Part shown: positions 16,629-25,597 of the stretch, one piece after another
Layout: each line of letters starts with the position of its first letter
Position numbering within the stretch: the stretch's first letter is position 1
NCBI RefSeq assembly: GCF_000816495.1
Contig: NZ_JXBK01000001.1
Coordinates: 1,333,778 to 1,373,415, forward strand
Length of the DNA: 39,638 nucleotides
Direction: 5' to 3'
Source of the DNA: Acinetobacter harbinensis
GTDB lineage: Bacteria > Pseudomonadota > Gammaproteobacteria > Pseudomonadales > Moraxellaceae
Notes under the pieces: generated by a model
What the model saw: only the letters and a program-made list of their open reading frames with translations
The model's database searches: none
Told to the model about the DNA's origin: nothing
Translations under genes and position numbers: made by a program

Positions 16629-17444
16629 TTAGCGTTGACGACGACCACGCGGGGTTTTGGTGTTTGGACGTGTTGTACCATTGGTCTTACGACGTGGCTT
16701 ATCCGCATCATCCATTTGCCAAATACGCGGTGTACCGCCACCGAGCTTACGTTTGGCTTTAATTGGTGCTTCACCATTTTCTTCGCGTGCTTTGTCTTTG
16801 GCAATTGAGAAATGCGGTTTTTTACCGGTAGTCTTTTTCGCAAACGAGCGACCTTCATACGGTTTATCCGCAGGAACATCTTTAAAGTCAGGATAAAGTA
16901 ACGGTTCAATTTCGATTTGTTCACCCGGTTGTAAACCGAGTTTGAGCAGACTAATCGTACCAATTTGCGTACGAATTAAACGTAAAGTCGGGAAGCCTAC
17001 CGCGGAGGTCATGCGACGCACTTGGCGATTACGACCTTCACAAATTGAAATTTCTACCCATGAGGTTGGAACAGAAGCACGGAAACGAACAGGAGGAATA
17101 CGTTCCCATAACCAATCTGGTTCATCCACTTTTTTTGCTGTGGCAGGTAAAGTGATACCATCTTTTAGCTCTACGCCTTTACGAAGTTGCTCAAGGGCTT
17201 CTTCAGTAATGTCGCCGTCAACCTGAACCACATAAGTTTTAAACTTTTTGCTGGCTGGGTTGGTGATGAATTGGTTCAAACCACCGTGATCGGTTAAGAA
17301 CATCAAGCCTTCTGAATCTAAATCAAGACGACCTGCGATACGAAGATCGGGGTCTTGAGTAAAATCAGCCATGGTTTGATGTTTCTCATCGGCACGGAAT
17401 TGGGAGAGAACGTCATAGGGTTTATTAAGAATGACGATTTTCAT
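16629..17444 (-). CDS. rluE: 23S rRNA pseudouridine synthase, RluE-type (RsuA family)
   Basis: 271-aa pseudouridine synthase that probably isomerises U2457 of 23S rRNA. It starts directly with the catalytic domain (MKIVILNKPYDVLSQF) and lacks the N-terminal S4 domain, as RluE does. The catalytic Asp41 lies in IAGRLDLDSEGLMFLT, followed by KKFKTYVVQVDG and the signature EGRNRQVRRMTSAVG. A basic, low-complexity C-terminal tail of about 75 residues (many Lys, Arg, Thr, Pro; ends TPRGRRQR) extends beyond E. coli RluE and probably binds RNA. It is transcribed away from icd and ends at the shared terminator. Position specificity is by family resemblance. Confidence 0.88.
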   Translation of the reverse strand: MKIVILNKPYDVLSQFRADEKHQTMADFTQDPDLRIAGRLDLDSEGLMFLTDHGGLNQFITNPASKKFKTYVVQVDGDITEEALEQLRKGVELKDGITLPATAKKVDEPDWLWERIPPVRFRASVPTSWVEISICEGRNRQVRRMTSAVGFPTLRLIRTQIGTISLLKLGLQPGEQIEIEPLLYPDFKDVPADKPYEGRSFAKKTTGKKPHFSIAKDKAREENGEAPIKAKRKLGGGTPRIWQMDDADKPRRKTNGTTRPNTKTPRGRRQR

Positions 17445-17640
17445 AGAAAATGACTACTTCGCTAATGATAAATTTTGGAAAAGCTGAGCTTATTTTATGG
17501 AGAAATGTTGTTATTTCCCATCTAAATCTCAAAAACACTTAAATTCGATTAAAGTATTATGCGTTAAGAACTGTTGAAAGTATTGCTTATTGGCAATTAT
17601 TTTTTTAGATTTGCAAGCGACATGAGGGAGAACCTATCTT

Positions 17641-18897
17641 ATGGGTTATCAGAAGATCGTAGTTCCTGTGGACGGTAACAAAATTACCGTGAATGCAGAC
17701 TTGTCATTGAATGTGCCCAACCATCCGATTATTCCTTTCATTGAAGGAGACGGTATTGGGGTAGATATTACGCCCGTAATGAAAGCGGTGGTAGATGCTG
17801 CAGTGCAAAAAGCTTACGGTGGCAAGCGTTCGATTGAATGGATGGAAGTCTATTGCGGCGAAAAAGCAGATAAAATTTATGGCTCGTTTATGCCAGAAGA
17901 AACGCTTGAAGCACTACGTGAGTTCGTGGTTTCAATTAAAGGTCCATTGACTACGCCTGTGGGCGGCGGTATGCGCTCTTTAAATGTGGCCTTACGTCAA
18001 GAATTAGATTTGTATGTTTGCGTACGTCCAGTACGTTGGTTTGAAGGTGTGCCTTCACCGGTTCATCATCCTGAACTAACGGATATGGTGATCTTCCGTG
18101 AAAACTCAGAAGATATCTATGCTGGTATTGAGTGGAAAGCAGGTTCTGTAGAAGCTAAAAAAATTATTAAATTCTTAAAAGAAGAAATGGGCGTCACGAA
18201 AATCCGTTTCGAAGAAAACTGTGGCATTGGAATTAAACCTGTATCAAAAGAAGGCACACAACGTCTAGTGCGTAAAGCCATTCAGTTTGCAATTGATCAT
18301 GATAAGCCCAGTGTGACTTTGGTGCACAAAGGTAACATCATGAAGTATACCGAAGGTGCGTTTAAAGAATGGGGTTACGAAGTCGCACTCGAGCGTTTTG
18401 GCGGAAAACTGATTGATGGTGGTCCGTGGGTCAGTATTAAGAACCCGAAGAGCGGTAAAGAAATCGTGATTAAAGATGTAATTGCCGATGCATTTTTACA
18501 GCAAATTCTAATGCGTCCTGCTGAATACTCAGTCATTGCCACACTGAATTTAAACGGTGACTATATTTCAGATGCACTGGCGGCTGAAGTGGGTGGGATT
18601 GGTATTGCACCGGGTGCAAATATCGGAGGTGCGATTCAAGTTTATGAAGCAACGCACGGTACTGCCCCAAAGTATGCCGGTCAAGATAAAGTTAATCCTG
18701 GTTCAATTGTGCTTTCTGCTGAAATGATGCTGCGTGACATGGGTTGGAGTGAAGCGGCTGATTTGATCATTACCGGTGTATCCGGTGCGATTGCTGCCAA
18801 AACGGTAACCTATGACTTTGAGCGTTTAATGCCAGATGCAACATTGCTGCGTTGTTCTGAATTTGGTCAGGCAATCATTGAGAATATGGAGCAGTAA
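17641..18897 (+). CDS. icd: NADP-dependent isocitrate dehydrogenase, dimeric type (IDH-I)
   Basis: 418-aa homodimeric IDH of the TCA cycle, collinear with E. coli Icd. It has the isocitrate-binding and phosphorylatable site [17 protein letters not shown] with Ser113 at the same number as E. coli, [17 protein letters not shown], and catalytic Lys in [20 protein letters not shown]. The NADP-type determinants are in [16 protein letters not shown] (Lys-Tyr, later Val). Ser113 could be a target for AceK, but aceK is not in the window. GGGAG lies 10 bases before ATG. Second IDH within 4 kb; the two are separated only by rluE. A terminator follows. Confidence 0.97.
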   Translation: MGYQKIVVPVDGNKITVNADLSLNVPNHPIIPFIEGDGIGVDITPVMKAVVDAAVQKAYGGKRSIEWMEVYCGEKADKIYGSFMPEETLEALREFVVSIKGPLTTPVGGGMRSLNVALRQELDLYVCVRPVRWFEGVPSPVHHPELTDMVIFRENSEDIYAGIEWKAGSVEAKKIIKFLKEEMGVTKIRFEENCGIGIKPVSKEGTQRLVRKAIQFAIDHDKPSVTLVHKGNIMKYTEGAFKEWGYEVALERFGGKLIDGGPWVSIKNPKSGKEIVIKDVIADAFLQQILMRPAEYSVIATLNLNGDYISDALAAEVGGIGIAPGANIGGAIQVYEATHGTAPKYAGQDKVNPGSIVLSAEMMLRDMGWSEAADLIITGVSGAIAAKTVTYDFERLMPDATLLRCSEFGQAIIENMEQ

Positions 18898-18920
18898 TAT
18901 TCACTTCAGCTGGTTTAAAG

Positions 18921-18948
18921 AAAATCCGCATTTATTGCGGGTTTTTTA
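18921..18948 (+). terminator. Terminator of icd
   Basis: AAATCCGCA / TGCGGGTTT stem (one G-U pair) with a 5-base loop and T-run, 24 bases after the stop. Confidence 0.85.
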
Positions 18949-19056
18949 TTTGGATAGTTATCGAGCAGAACAATTAAAAATATAGTGCCCAATATAAACC
19001 ACCAAAAATTAGATTACACAAAAAAGTATTTTTAAGCAGAGTCTAATCATAGAATA

Positions 19057-20030
19057 ACCCGAATCCTGCCTAAGCCAATGATTCCATAATTTGAATTGTT
19101 GGCTTATTGCGATGAGTTAATTGATAGGCACATAGTGATGCGTAAATTCCACTTAGAAATCCATGAATACTTCGAGCTTTACTCGTCACTAAGTTGTATT
19201 GTCCTTTTAATAAGCTGAATAACGTTTCTATCTTATTACGCTGTTTTAAGTGATATTCATCTGATGCAGATAGTTGAATAGACTGCATATTCTTTCGGTG
19301 ATAAGTAATCAAATCAACACCTTGTTCTTTTAATTTGCTTTTTAAATCTTGGCTGATATAGCCACGATCCGCATAAAGCTTTGCTTCGAAGCCTTCAACC
19401 AATTGTTCAACCATTTTAATATCAGCGATATTCCCATTGGATAAAGCTGAGTTTACAATCTCGCCAAATTCATTCATCACAAGATGTAACTTGCAGCCAT
19501 AGAACCAACCCATCGAGCTTTTGCCACGAGATGCAATTTTGGCTAATGATTTATGACGTTGAATGCGCTGATTTTTACAGACGGGTAGCGTCGTTGAGTC
19601 AATCCATAGATATTGATTACATTGACCTTTCATCATCGCCACATGTAAAGCATGTAGTGCCAATTGATGCATATTGATCAGGTGAATCACTCGTTGATAA
19701 CAGGGTAAGCTTTTAAATAAATGACTTTTATCCTGCTTCAACCATGAGAAAAAGGCTTTGAAATTATTGAAGTGAGAACATTTATACCAAATGGCAATAA
19801 AACAAATTTCCGAGATCGTCAGTTGTGCATTTCTGATTCTTAAACAGTGCTTGCTTTGTTTAAGAAATTCCCAATAAGTAGCTTCAAATTTAAGAAAGAA
19901 ATCATCAATTACGCAGAATAATTCGGTACTATTAAACATCAGGACTAGGGCTTTAGGTTTGGTGTCGTAACTCAACTGATGGCTCTAGTCCTCCTATTTT
20001 TCAAGTCAATTTCTTATCCGCGATTCGGGT
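19057..20030 (-). mobile_element. IS982-family insertion sequence, apparently complete
   Basis: 974 bp. The ends are inverted: inward from the left ACCCGAATCCTGCCTAAG, and from the right ACCCGAATCGCGGATAAG (9 perfect bases, then partial match with TAAG again identical). One full-length transposase gene fills it. The flanks TAGAATA (19050-19056) and TAAAATA (20031-20037) agree at 6 of 7 bases, a possible but unproven target duplication. It sits between icd and the M23 gene. Confidence 0.85.
19070..19939 (-). CDS. IS982-family transposase
   Basis: 289-aa DDE transposase. The probable catalytic residues are Asp in YLWIDSTTLPVCKNQR, Asp in AKLYADRGYISQDLK and Glu in RNKIETLFSLLKGQYNLVTSK. The C-terminus HGFLSGIYASLCAYQL is typical of IS982 members. 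ATG 19939 gives the usual length; an in-frame TTG at 19975 lies 14 bases after a strong AGGAGG (19990-19995), so the start is unsettled. The frame is intact, so the element may be mobile. It catalyses excision and insertion of the element. Family assignment is firm; the exact IS name is not given. Confidence 0.92.
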   Translation of the reverse strand: MFNSTELFCVIDDFFLKFEATYWEFLKQSKHCLRIRNAQLTISEICFIAIWYKCSHFNNFKAFFSWLKQDKSHLFKSLPCYQRVIHLINMHQLALHALHVAMMKGQCNQYLWIDSTTLPVCKNQRIQRHKSLAKIASRGKSSMGWFYGCKLHLVMNEFGEIVNSALSNGNIADIKMVEQLVEGFEAKLYADRGYISQDLKSKLKEQGVDLITYHRKNMQSIQLSASDEYHLKQRNKIETLFSLLKGQYNLVTSKARSIHGFLSGIYASLCAYQLTHRNKPTIQIMESLA

Positions 20031-20072
20031 TAAAATATAAATATAATTCATTTAAATCAAAGATAAAATTCA

Positions 20073-20633
20073 ATGCACCCTCAACCCTTTAAAATTAGGC
20101 ACAGTTTGGTTTTATTATTCAGCCTGATGCTCTTGTCTGGCTGTCAGCCACCAGCTTCTGGTGAGTCGGCAGGTCTACGCTATCCTGTTTTATATATGCA
20201 ATTGCAACAAACAGCGCTACCCCAGCAGCTTCCAATGCCCGTTCAAGATATCAAGCCGCGTCAAATTCAAGATACGTGGGGTGCAGCGCGCAGTGAGGGA
20301 CGAAAACATCAAGGAATTGATATTTTTGCCAAACGCGGAACAGCAGTGCTCAGCACCACGCAAGGCATAGTGGCGAAAGTCGGGCTAGATTCTTTAGGTG
20401 GGAAAGTGGTTTGGATTATAGGGCCTGATTTAACTCGGCATTATTACGCCCATTTAGATGATTATGCTGAGCAGATTCAAGTAGGGGATTGGGTAGAAGT
20501 GGGTCAAGTTCTTGGATATGTAGGCAATAGTGGCAATGCCAAAACCACTCCACCTCATCTGCATTATGGTCTGTATTTAAATGGACAGGGCGCAATTAAT
20601 CCTTATCCATATTTATCCACAGCTTCGCTTTAA
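20073..20633 (+). CDS. M23 (LytM-type) peptidase lipoprotein
   Basis: 186-aa lipoprotein. The signal peptide ends in lipobox LLSGC (Cys24), and the M23 endopeptidase domain spans about 65-180. The zinc and catalytic residues are all present: His79 and Asp83 in KHQGIDIFA, His123/His127 in RHYYAHLDD, His162 and His164 in PPHLHYG. It should therefore be an active peptidoglycan endopeptidase or glycyl-glycine-type hydrolase, unlike degenerate EnvC/NlpD activators. Localisation is outer or inner membrane, periplasmic side. The IS982 element ends only 42 bases before the ATG, so its native promoter is probably displaced. Its stop shares TTAA with the convergent MFS gene. Confidence 0.9.
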   Translation: MHPQPFKIRHSLVLLFSLMLLSGCQPPASGESAGLRYPVLYMQLQQTALPQQLPMPVQDIKPRQIQDTWGAARSEGRKHQGIDIFAKRGTAVLSTTQGIVAKVGLDSLGGKVVWIIGPDLTRHYYAHLDDYAEQIQVGDWVEVGQVLGYVGNSGNAKTTPPHLHYGLYLNGQGAINPYPYLSTASL

Positions 20634-21808
20634 GTTTGTGGCGTACTTTTATAAGCATGACTTCGGGTAAACCAAAACAGTTGCAATGTACCGAATAATA
20701 AAACCAATGCCGCTAAACTAAACTGTTGCTGATAGGTCACTGCAAAATGCTGTAATGCACTAAAACTTAAACCGCCTATTAATTGTGTAGCGGCAAAACA
20801 TAAGGTGGCGATGCTCCAAAGTTTTTTATAAGCCAGACCATAAATCTGCAAAATGGTGTAAGAGGTTAAAAACACCACTGCTGGATTGAGTAGGCCGGTT
20901 AAAAAAGAGGAGGCCAAAGTTAAAACGGTCATTGGACTAAGCGCGGCAATAAAAATAGCACCAATATAGACGCTATATAACAGGCGAAGCGCGGTAAAAT
21001 TACCCAACTTTCTGGCCAATAAATACGCTGAAAAAGCCCCGAAAGCACTGCCTAAGCCATATAAAACCCAATTTAAGTTTATCCAAAATAAACTGAGTTG
21101 TTGTTCTTGGCTTAAGTAGTCAATCCAAAACAAGGAATGCGGGATATAGGCAAAGGCACTACAGGCATAGACCAGCAATAAGCTATAGAACAATGCATTT
21201 AAAGGTAATGCTGTTTTAGTTTGTATATTTTGCGCGGATAGACGCTGTTTAAAAGGCTTGAGTAAAAGATGCATAATGATACAAATAATGAAGGCAAATC
21301 CGCATAAAATTAGCCATGCACTTTGGATGGAGATTCGATCTAAATAGGGTAAAAACAAGGTCGCCAGTAATACGCCCATGCCAATACCACTAAAGCCAAT
21401 AAAGTTAATTTTAAAGCGATCTTGAAGATCACAGCACTGCGCCACCACGCTTGGCGATAGAATCATTAATAAACCCCCACTGATTCCAGACAGTACACGC
21501 CAAAAAATATACCAAGCTTCACTCAAGCCTGAAAATGCACAACAAAATAAACTGATCATGCCAGCAACGGCAGCTGTTTGAATAGCCTGTGCCATTATTT
21601 TATTTTGGGGTAAACGCATGGCTAAAAAAGCTCCGATCAGATAGCCAAGTAAATTGGCACTGCCCAAGATGCTGGCAAAACTCAGACTCCAACCAAAAGC
21701 ATCACGCGTGGTGGGCAATAAGGCAGTATAAGAAAACCGCAAAATGCCAATCCCAAGGCACATACTTAGGCACAAAAAAATACTCAGTTTAATATTGTTC
21801 GAGGACAT
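20630..21808 (-). CDS. MFS transporter, YbfB/YjiJ family
   Basis: 392-aa inner-membrane protein with about 12 hydrophobic segments in two six-helix halves, matching the YbfB/YjiJ subgroup of the major facilitator superfamily. Marks are [14 protein letters not shown] in helix 1 and [19 protein letters not shown] [21 protein letters not shown] in helix 2. [20 protein letters not shown] is in helix 4. The substrate of this subgroup is unknown. ATG 21808 gives a natural N-terminus; AAGG is almost adjacent to it, so initiation may be weak. It converges on the M23 gene with a 4-base overlap (TTAA used as both stops) and no terminator between them. Confidence 0.85.
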   Translation of the reverse strand: MSSNNIKLSIFLCLSMCLGIGILRFSYTALLPTTRDAFGWSLSFASILGSANLLGYLIGAFLAMRLPQNKIMAQAIQTAAVAGMISLFCCAFSGLSEAWYIFWRVLSGISGGLLMILSPSVVAQCCDLQDRFKINFIGFSGIGMGVLLATLFLPYLDRISIQSAWLILCGFAFIICIIMHLLLKPFKQRLSAQNIQTKTALPLNALFYSLLLVYACSAFAYIPHSLFWIDYLSQEQQLSLFWINLNWVLYGLGSAFGAFSAYLLARKLGNFTALRLLYSVYIGAIFIAALSPMTVLTLASSFLTGLLNPAVVFLTSYTILQIYGLAYKKLWSIATLCFAATQLIGGLSFSALQHFAVTYQQQFSLAALVLLFGTLQLFWFTRSHAYKSTPQT

Positions 21809-21908
21809 CCTTATGCTCGCCGTTATTTAGTGTTGATTAACCATAGTAATTAACATGCGTGGAGATTTTTTGATAGCATGAGAATGCATAAAAAAGTAGC
21901 CCGAGCGG

Positions 21909-21991
21909 TTCTGTATTTTTCATGGTTCAGAACATAAACGTCAAAATATTGACTAAAGTTGCAATTTTAAATAGAAAATACAGAACATAAA
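21909..21991. repeat. Nested inverted and direct repeats upstream of the MFS gene
   Basis: TTCTGTATTTTTC (21909-21921) is nearly the inverse of GAAAATACAGAA (21974-21985), and CAGAACATAAA occurs twice (21928-21938 and 21981-21991). The second copy runs into the alaA terminator. Function unknown. Confidence 0.5.
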
Positions 21992-22020
21992 AAACCGCGT
22001 TAAAGAACGCGGTTTTTTAT
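21987..22020 (-). terminator. Bidirectional terminator of alaA
   Basis: AAAAAACCGCGT / ACGCGGTTTTTT (21989-22000, 22007-22018), 6-base loop, with A-run and T-run. It lies 9 bases beyond the alaA stop. Confidence 0.9.
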
Positions 22021-22028
22021 GTGAGACA

Positions 22029-23264
22029 TTAGCGCATTTTTGCAAGAAAACGGCTTAAACGACTAATCGCCTCGCGTAATTCATTTTCAGCCGGTAGAAA
22101 TACCACGCGGAAGTGATCAGGTGTGGGCCAGTTAAAGCCAGTGCCTTGCACCAATAAAACTTTTTCCGCACGCAACAGATCGAGCATGAGTTTTTCATCA
22201 TCTTGAATCGGATAAATTTCAGGATCAAGACGCGGGAAACAATACATCGCACCTTCTGGTTTTACGCACGAAACACCCGGAATGTCATTCAGCATTTCCC
22301 ACGCAATATTACGCTGTTCATATAAGCGACCGCCCGGACGGATTAAATCGTTAATCGACTGATAGCCGCCCAAAGCCGTTTGAATGGCATATTGTGCTTG
22401 ATGGTTGGCGCATAAACGCATAGAGGCCAACATATCTAAACCTTCAATGTAGTCCATTGCTCGTGATTTATCGCCAGTAATAGCCATCCAACCCGAACGG
22501 AAACCGGCAATACGATAGGCTTTAGATAACCCATTAAACGAAATACACAGCTGATTACCGGCAAGCGCAGCGACCGAGACATGCTCAATACCGTCATAAA
22601 TAATTTTATCGTAAATTTCATCGGCAAATAAAATCAGGTCGTGTTTTTTAGCCAACGTTACGATTTGTTCTAATACATGTCGTGGATAGACAGCACCGGT
22701 TGGATTGTTGGGATTGATAATCACAATACCGCGCGTATTGGGCGTGATTTTACGTTCCATATCGGCAATGTCGGGATACCAATAGTTTTCTTCATCACAT
22801 TTATAGTGAATGGCCGTCCCACCAGATAAATTTACCGCAGCCGTCCATAAGGGATAGTCAGGCATTGGCACCAGCATTTCATCGCCATCATTGAGCAAGC
22901 CTTGCATGGCCATCACAATCAGTTCGGAAACCCCATTGCCGATATACACATCATTCACGTGCATATCAAGAATGCCTTTTTGCTGGTAATACTGGCAAAT
23001 GGCTTTACGTGCGGGAAAAATACCTTTGGAGTCGGTATAGCCCACTGCATTGGGTAGATTTAACGCGACATCGTTAATAATTTCTTGCGGTGCTTCAAAG
23101 CCAAATGGGGCGGGGTTGCCGATATTCAATTTAATAATTTTATGTCCGGCTTCTTCCATCTCGTTGGCCGCTCGTAACACAGGTCCGCGAATGTCGTAGC
23201 ATACATGCTCGAGTTTGGATGATTTTTTGATTTCGCGTGATGTAGTGTTACCTAAAACGGACAT
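22029..23264 (-). CDS. alaA: Alanine transaminase (AlaA type)
   Basis: 411-aa PLP-dependent class I aminotransferase close to E. coli AlaA (YfbQ), which makes alanine from pyruvate and glutamate in the cytoplasm. Marks: substrate loop LNIGNPAPFGFEAP, PNNPTGAVYP (186-195), ADEIYDKIIYDG, PLP lysine 248 in FNGLSKAYRIAGFRSGW, and the C-terminal arginine motif DHFRVVFLP. ATG 23264 has GGAT 7 bases upstream; an upstream in-frame TTG (23276) is less likely. Single gene, divergent from msrB-gpx, with a strong terminator. A valine-pyruvate or other specificity is possible, but AlaA is the best fit. Confidence 0.93.
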   Translation of the reverse strand: MSVLGNTTSREIKKSSKLEHVCYDIRGPVLRAANEMEEAGHKIIKLNIGNPAPFGFEAPQEIINDVALNLPNAVGYTDSKGIFPARKAICQYYQQKGILDMHVNDVYIGNGVSELIVMAMQGLLNDGDEMLVPMPDYPLWTAAVNLSGGTAIHYKCDEENYWYPDIADMERKITPNTRGIVIINPNNPTGAVYPRHVLEQIVTLAKKHDLILFADEIYDKIIYDGIEHVSVAALAGNQLCISFNGLSKAYRIAGFRSGWMAITGDKSRAMDYIEGLDMLASMRLCANHQAQYAIQTALGGYQSINDLIRPGGRLYEQRNIAWEMLNDIPGVSCVKPEGAMYCFPRLDPEIYPIQDDEKLMLDLLRAEKVLLVQGTGFNWPTPDHFRVVFLPAENELREAISRLSRFLAKMR

Positions 23265-23414
23265 AGTTGTATCCAATCATATCGGTGTAAAAAAAATAGA
23301 TTACTGAAACAGCACAATCTATATTGAAATTTAGCTAGATATTTGTTTAGCTCTAGCGTAAATATGAGTTACTGAAGCATGACATCGAATGTCAAAGATT
23401 TAAAGGAGTTAGTG

Positions 23415-23834
23415 ATGGGAAAACTCAATAAAACCGACCGAGAATGGCAAAGAGAGTTATCACCAGACGAATTTCGCATTGCGCGACAAAAAGGCACTGA
23501 GCCAGCATTTACTGGAAAATATTGGAACAGCAAGCAAGAAGGCACTTATGTGTGTCGTTGTTGCGGTGCAGCGTTGTTCTCATCCCAAACCAAATATGAC
23601 AGCGGCAGCGGTTGGCCAAGCTTTTATAAGCCGATCAATAACGCTGCTATTGATGAAAATCAAGACAACAGTCATGGTATGGTGAGAACCGAGGCGCTGT
23701 GCCATCAATGTGATGCGCACTTGGGCCATATTTTTGAAGATGGACCACAACCGACTGGATTACGTTATTGTATGAATTCAGCTTCATTAGAATTAAAAAC
23801 ACAAGAAAAAAATGACGAGGAAACTTATCCATGA
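23415..23834 (+). CDS. msrB: Peptide-methionine (R)-S-oxide reductase
   Basis: 139-aa cytoplasmic repair enzyme that reduces the R form of methionine sulfoxide in proteins using thioredoxin. Zinc is held by two CxxC pairs, Cys47/Cys50 (VCRCCG) and Cys96/Cys99 ([10 protein letters not shown]). The catalytic Cys119 is in [11 protein letters not shown] (usual RYCINS). [10 protein letters not shown] is the substrate pocket. ATG 23415 is chosen for its strong AAAGGAG 6 bases upstream; the longer frame from 23379 has none. The stop overlaps the glutathione peroxidase start as ATGA, so the two are made together. The pairing joins methionine repair with peroxide removal. Confidence 0.96.
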   Translation: MGKLNKTDREWQRELSPDEFRIARQKGTEPAFTGKYWNSKQEGTYVCRCCGAALFSSQTKYDSGSGWPSFYKPINNAAIDENQDNSHGMVRTEALCHQCDAHLGHIFEDGPQPTGLRYCMNSASLELKTQEKNDEETYP

Positions 23835-24313
23835 CCGACATTTATCAGTTTGACGCTGAGTTGTTAGATGGAAAAAATAAAGCTTTTGCCGACTATCAAG
23901 GCAAAGTTTTATTAATTGTAAATACTGCCAGTAAATGCGGTTTTACGCCGCAATTTGCCGGTTTAGAAAAATTATATGATAAATATAAAGACCAAGGCTT
24001 TGAAGTGTTGGGCTTTCCGTGTAATCAGTTTGGTGGGCAAGACCCTGGTTCGAGTGAGGAAATTGGTGCATTCTGCCAAAAAAATTATGGTGTGAATTTT
24101 CCGATGTTTGCCAAAGTGGATGTTAAAGGCCCAGAAGCGCATATTTTATTTCGTTATTTGACCAACAACAGTAAAGGTATTTTGGGCAATGGCATTAAGT
24201 GGAATTTCACCAAGTTCTTGATTGGTAAAGATGGCAAAGTATTAAATCGCTTTGCTCCCACCACCAAACCAGAAGAGCTGCAAAGTGAAATAGAAACCGC
24301 CTTGGCGCAGTAA
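23831..24313 (+). CDS. Glutathione peroxidase family thiol peroxidase
   Basis: 160-aa Gpx/BtuE-type peroxidase that reduces H2O2 or lipid peroxides, in bacteria usually with thioredoxin or glutathione. The peroxidatic Cys36 is in [12 protein letters not shown]. The tetrad partners are Gln in [13 protein letters not shown] and Trp/Asn in [15 protein letters not shown] second Cys in LGFPCNQ and one in GAFCQKNYG could serve as resolving Cys. No selenocysteine. Translationally coupled to msrB. The gene ends before a hairpin that mainly serves the opposite strand. Confidence 0.94.
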   Translation: MTDIYQFDAELLDGKNKAFADYQGKVLLIVNTASKCGFTPQFAGLEKLYDKYKDQGFEVLGFPCNQFGGQDPGSSEEIGAFCQKNYGVNFPMFAKVDVKGPEAHILFRYLTNNSKGILGNGIKWNFTKFLIGKDGKVLNRFAPTTKPEELQSEIETALAQ

Positions 24314-24330
24314 TTTTGGATTAAAGCAGG

Positions 24331-24362
24331 ATAAAAAAAGGCGATCTATCGATCGCCTTTAA
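24331..24362 (-). terminator. Terminator between gpx and dapC (strong on the minus strand)
   Basis: AAAGGCGATC / GATCGCCTTT (24337-24346, 24351-24360), loop TATC. On the minus strand the stem is followed by seven T, giving a strong end to the purT-glnD-dapC operon. On the plus strand the T-run is only three. Confidence 0.88.
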
Positions 24363-24400
24363 TGTTTAAAAAAATACCGCTTAAAATAATTAAATTTAAT

Positions 24401-25573
24401 CTATTCTAAAATAGCTTTCAGACGCTGGATGGCTTGCTCGCACTGCGTAATGTCTGCCACCAAAGCCAAACGCACATGATTTTCACCAGGATTTCCCTGT
24501 GCTGTATCACGGGATAGATAGCGTCCCGGTAGGACTTTAATATGCGCTTTTTCCATCAGTAATTTAGCAAAAGTCTCATCATTATCGACTTTTAACCAGT
24601 AATAAAAGCCGGCATCGGGTTTCTTAAGCGGCAATAAATGCCCCAATTCAGTTTGAAATAGCTCGAACTTAGCACGATACAGCTGTCGATTTTCTTCAAC
24701 ATGATGTTCATCATCCCATGCCGCAATAGAGGCCAGTTGATGTTGTACTGGCATGGCTGCACCGTGATAGGTACGATATTGCAGATAGGGTTTGAGTAAA
24801 GCTGCGTCACCGGCCACAAAGCCTGAGCGCATGCCGGGTAAGTTTGAACGCTTTGAGAGCGAGTGAAACACCACACAATTTTTATAATCGTCACGTCCGA
24901 GTTCGGCACACACTTCAAGTAGACCCACAGGTGCTTCATCAAACCAAAGTTCCGAGTAGCATTCATCCGAGGCAATCACAAAATTATATTGATCGGACAG
25001 TGCAATGAGCTTTTTAAATTGATCTTTAGATAAAACGGCACCGGTTGGATTACCCGGCGTACAGACAAACAGTAAAGCTGTTTTTGCCCAGACTTCAGCG
25101 GGAACGGCATCAAAGTCGCCCAAATAGTTATTTTCTTCAGTGCAGTTAATGAAATAAGGCTCTGCGCCTGCCAGTAAGGTGGCACCTTCATAAATTTGAT
25201 AGAACGGATTGGGCATCACCACATACGGTGTATCTTCGCGTTTTACCAAGGCTTGAACAAAAGAGAAAATGGCTTCACGCGTACCGGAGACCGGTAAAAT
25301 ATTGCTTTCAGCACTGATCTGATTCAGGCCAAAGCGCCGCGTTAACCAGTGCGCAATACTACTGCGCAGTTCAGGTAAACCCTTGCTATTGGGGTAGGTC
25401 GATAAATGCTGAAAGTTGTCAATGATTGCTTGTTTTACAAATTCAGGTGCTGGATGCTTCGGCTCACCAATGGATAAGGCAATCAGTGGTAAATCCGCAG
25501 TTTGAATATCTTGAAAAAGTTTGCTTAATTTTTCAAACGGGTAGGGATGCAATAATGACAAGCTAGAGTTCAT
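24401..25573 (-). CDS. dapC: Succinyldiaminopimelate transaminase
   Basis: 390-aa class I aminotransferase of the lysine/diaminopimelate pathway. It transfers an amino group from glutamate to N-succinyl-2-amino-6-ketopimelate. Marks: LSIGEPKHPAPEFV, YPNSKGLPELR, CTPGNPTGAVLSKDQ, ASDECYSELWFDEAP, and PLP lysine 241 in FHSLSKRSNLPGMRSGF. The C-terminal arginine lies in ENHVRLALVAD. It follows glnD by 24 bases on the same strand, an adjacency I recall from other gammaproteobacteria. Last gene of the purT-glnD-dapC set, ended by the hairpin at 24331. Confidence 0.93.
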   Translation of the reverse strand: MNSSLSLLHPYPFEKLSKLFQDIQTADLPLIALSIGEPKHPAPEFVKQAIIDNFQHLSTYPNSKGLPELRSSIAHWLTRRFGLNQISAESNILPVSGTREAIFSFVQALVKREDTPYVVMPNPFYQIYEGATLLAGAEPYFINCTEENNYLGDFDAVPAEVWAKTALLFVCTPGNPTGAVLSKDQFKKLIALSDQYNFVIASDECYSELWFDEAPVGLLEVCAELGRDDYKNCVVFHSLSKRSNLPGMRSGFVAGDAALLKPYLQYRTYHGAAMPVQHQLASIAAWDDEHHVEENRQLYRAKFELFQTELGHLLPLKKPDAGFYYWLKVDNDETFAKLLMEKAHIKVLPGRYLSRDTAQGNPGENHVRLALVADITQCEQAIQRLKAILE

Positions 25574-25597
25574 AAAATCGATACCGCTAAATATAAG

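Noticed and set aside
16622..16963. Antisense or alternate-frame Arg/Lys-rich frame within rluE
   Set aside because: Shadow of the rluE basic tail in another frame; no ribosome site or family resemblance.
1..20030. Composite transposon bounded by the IS3 and IS982 elements
   Set aside because: The elements belong to different families with different ends, and the intervening genes are ordinary chromosomal ones.
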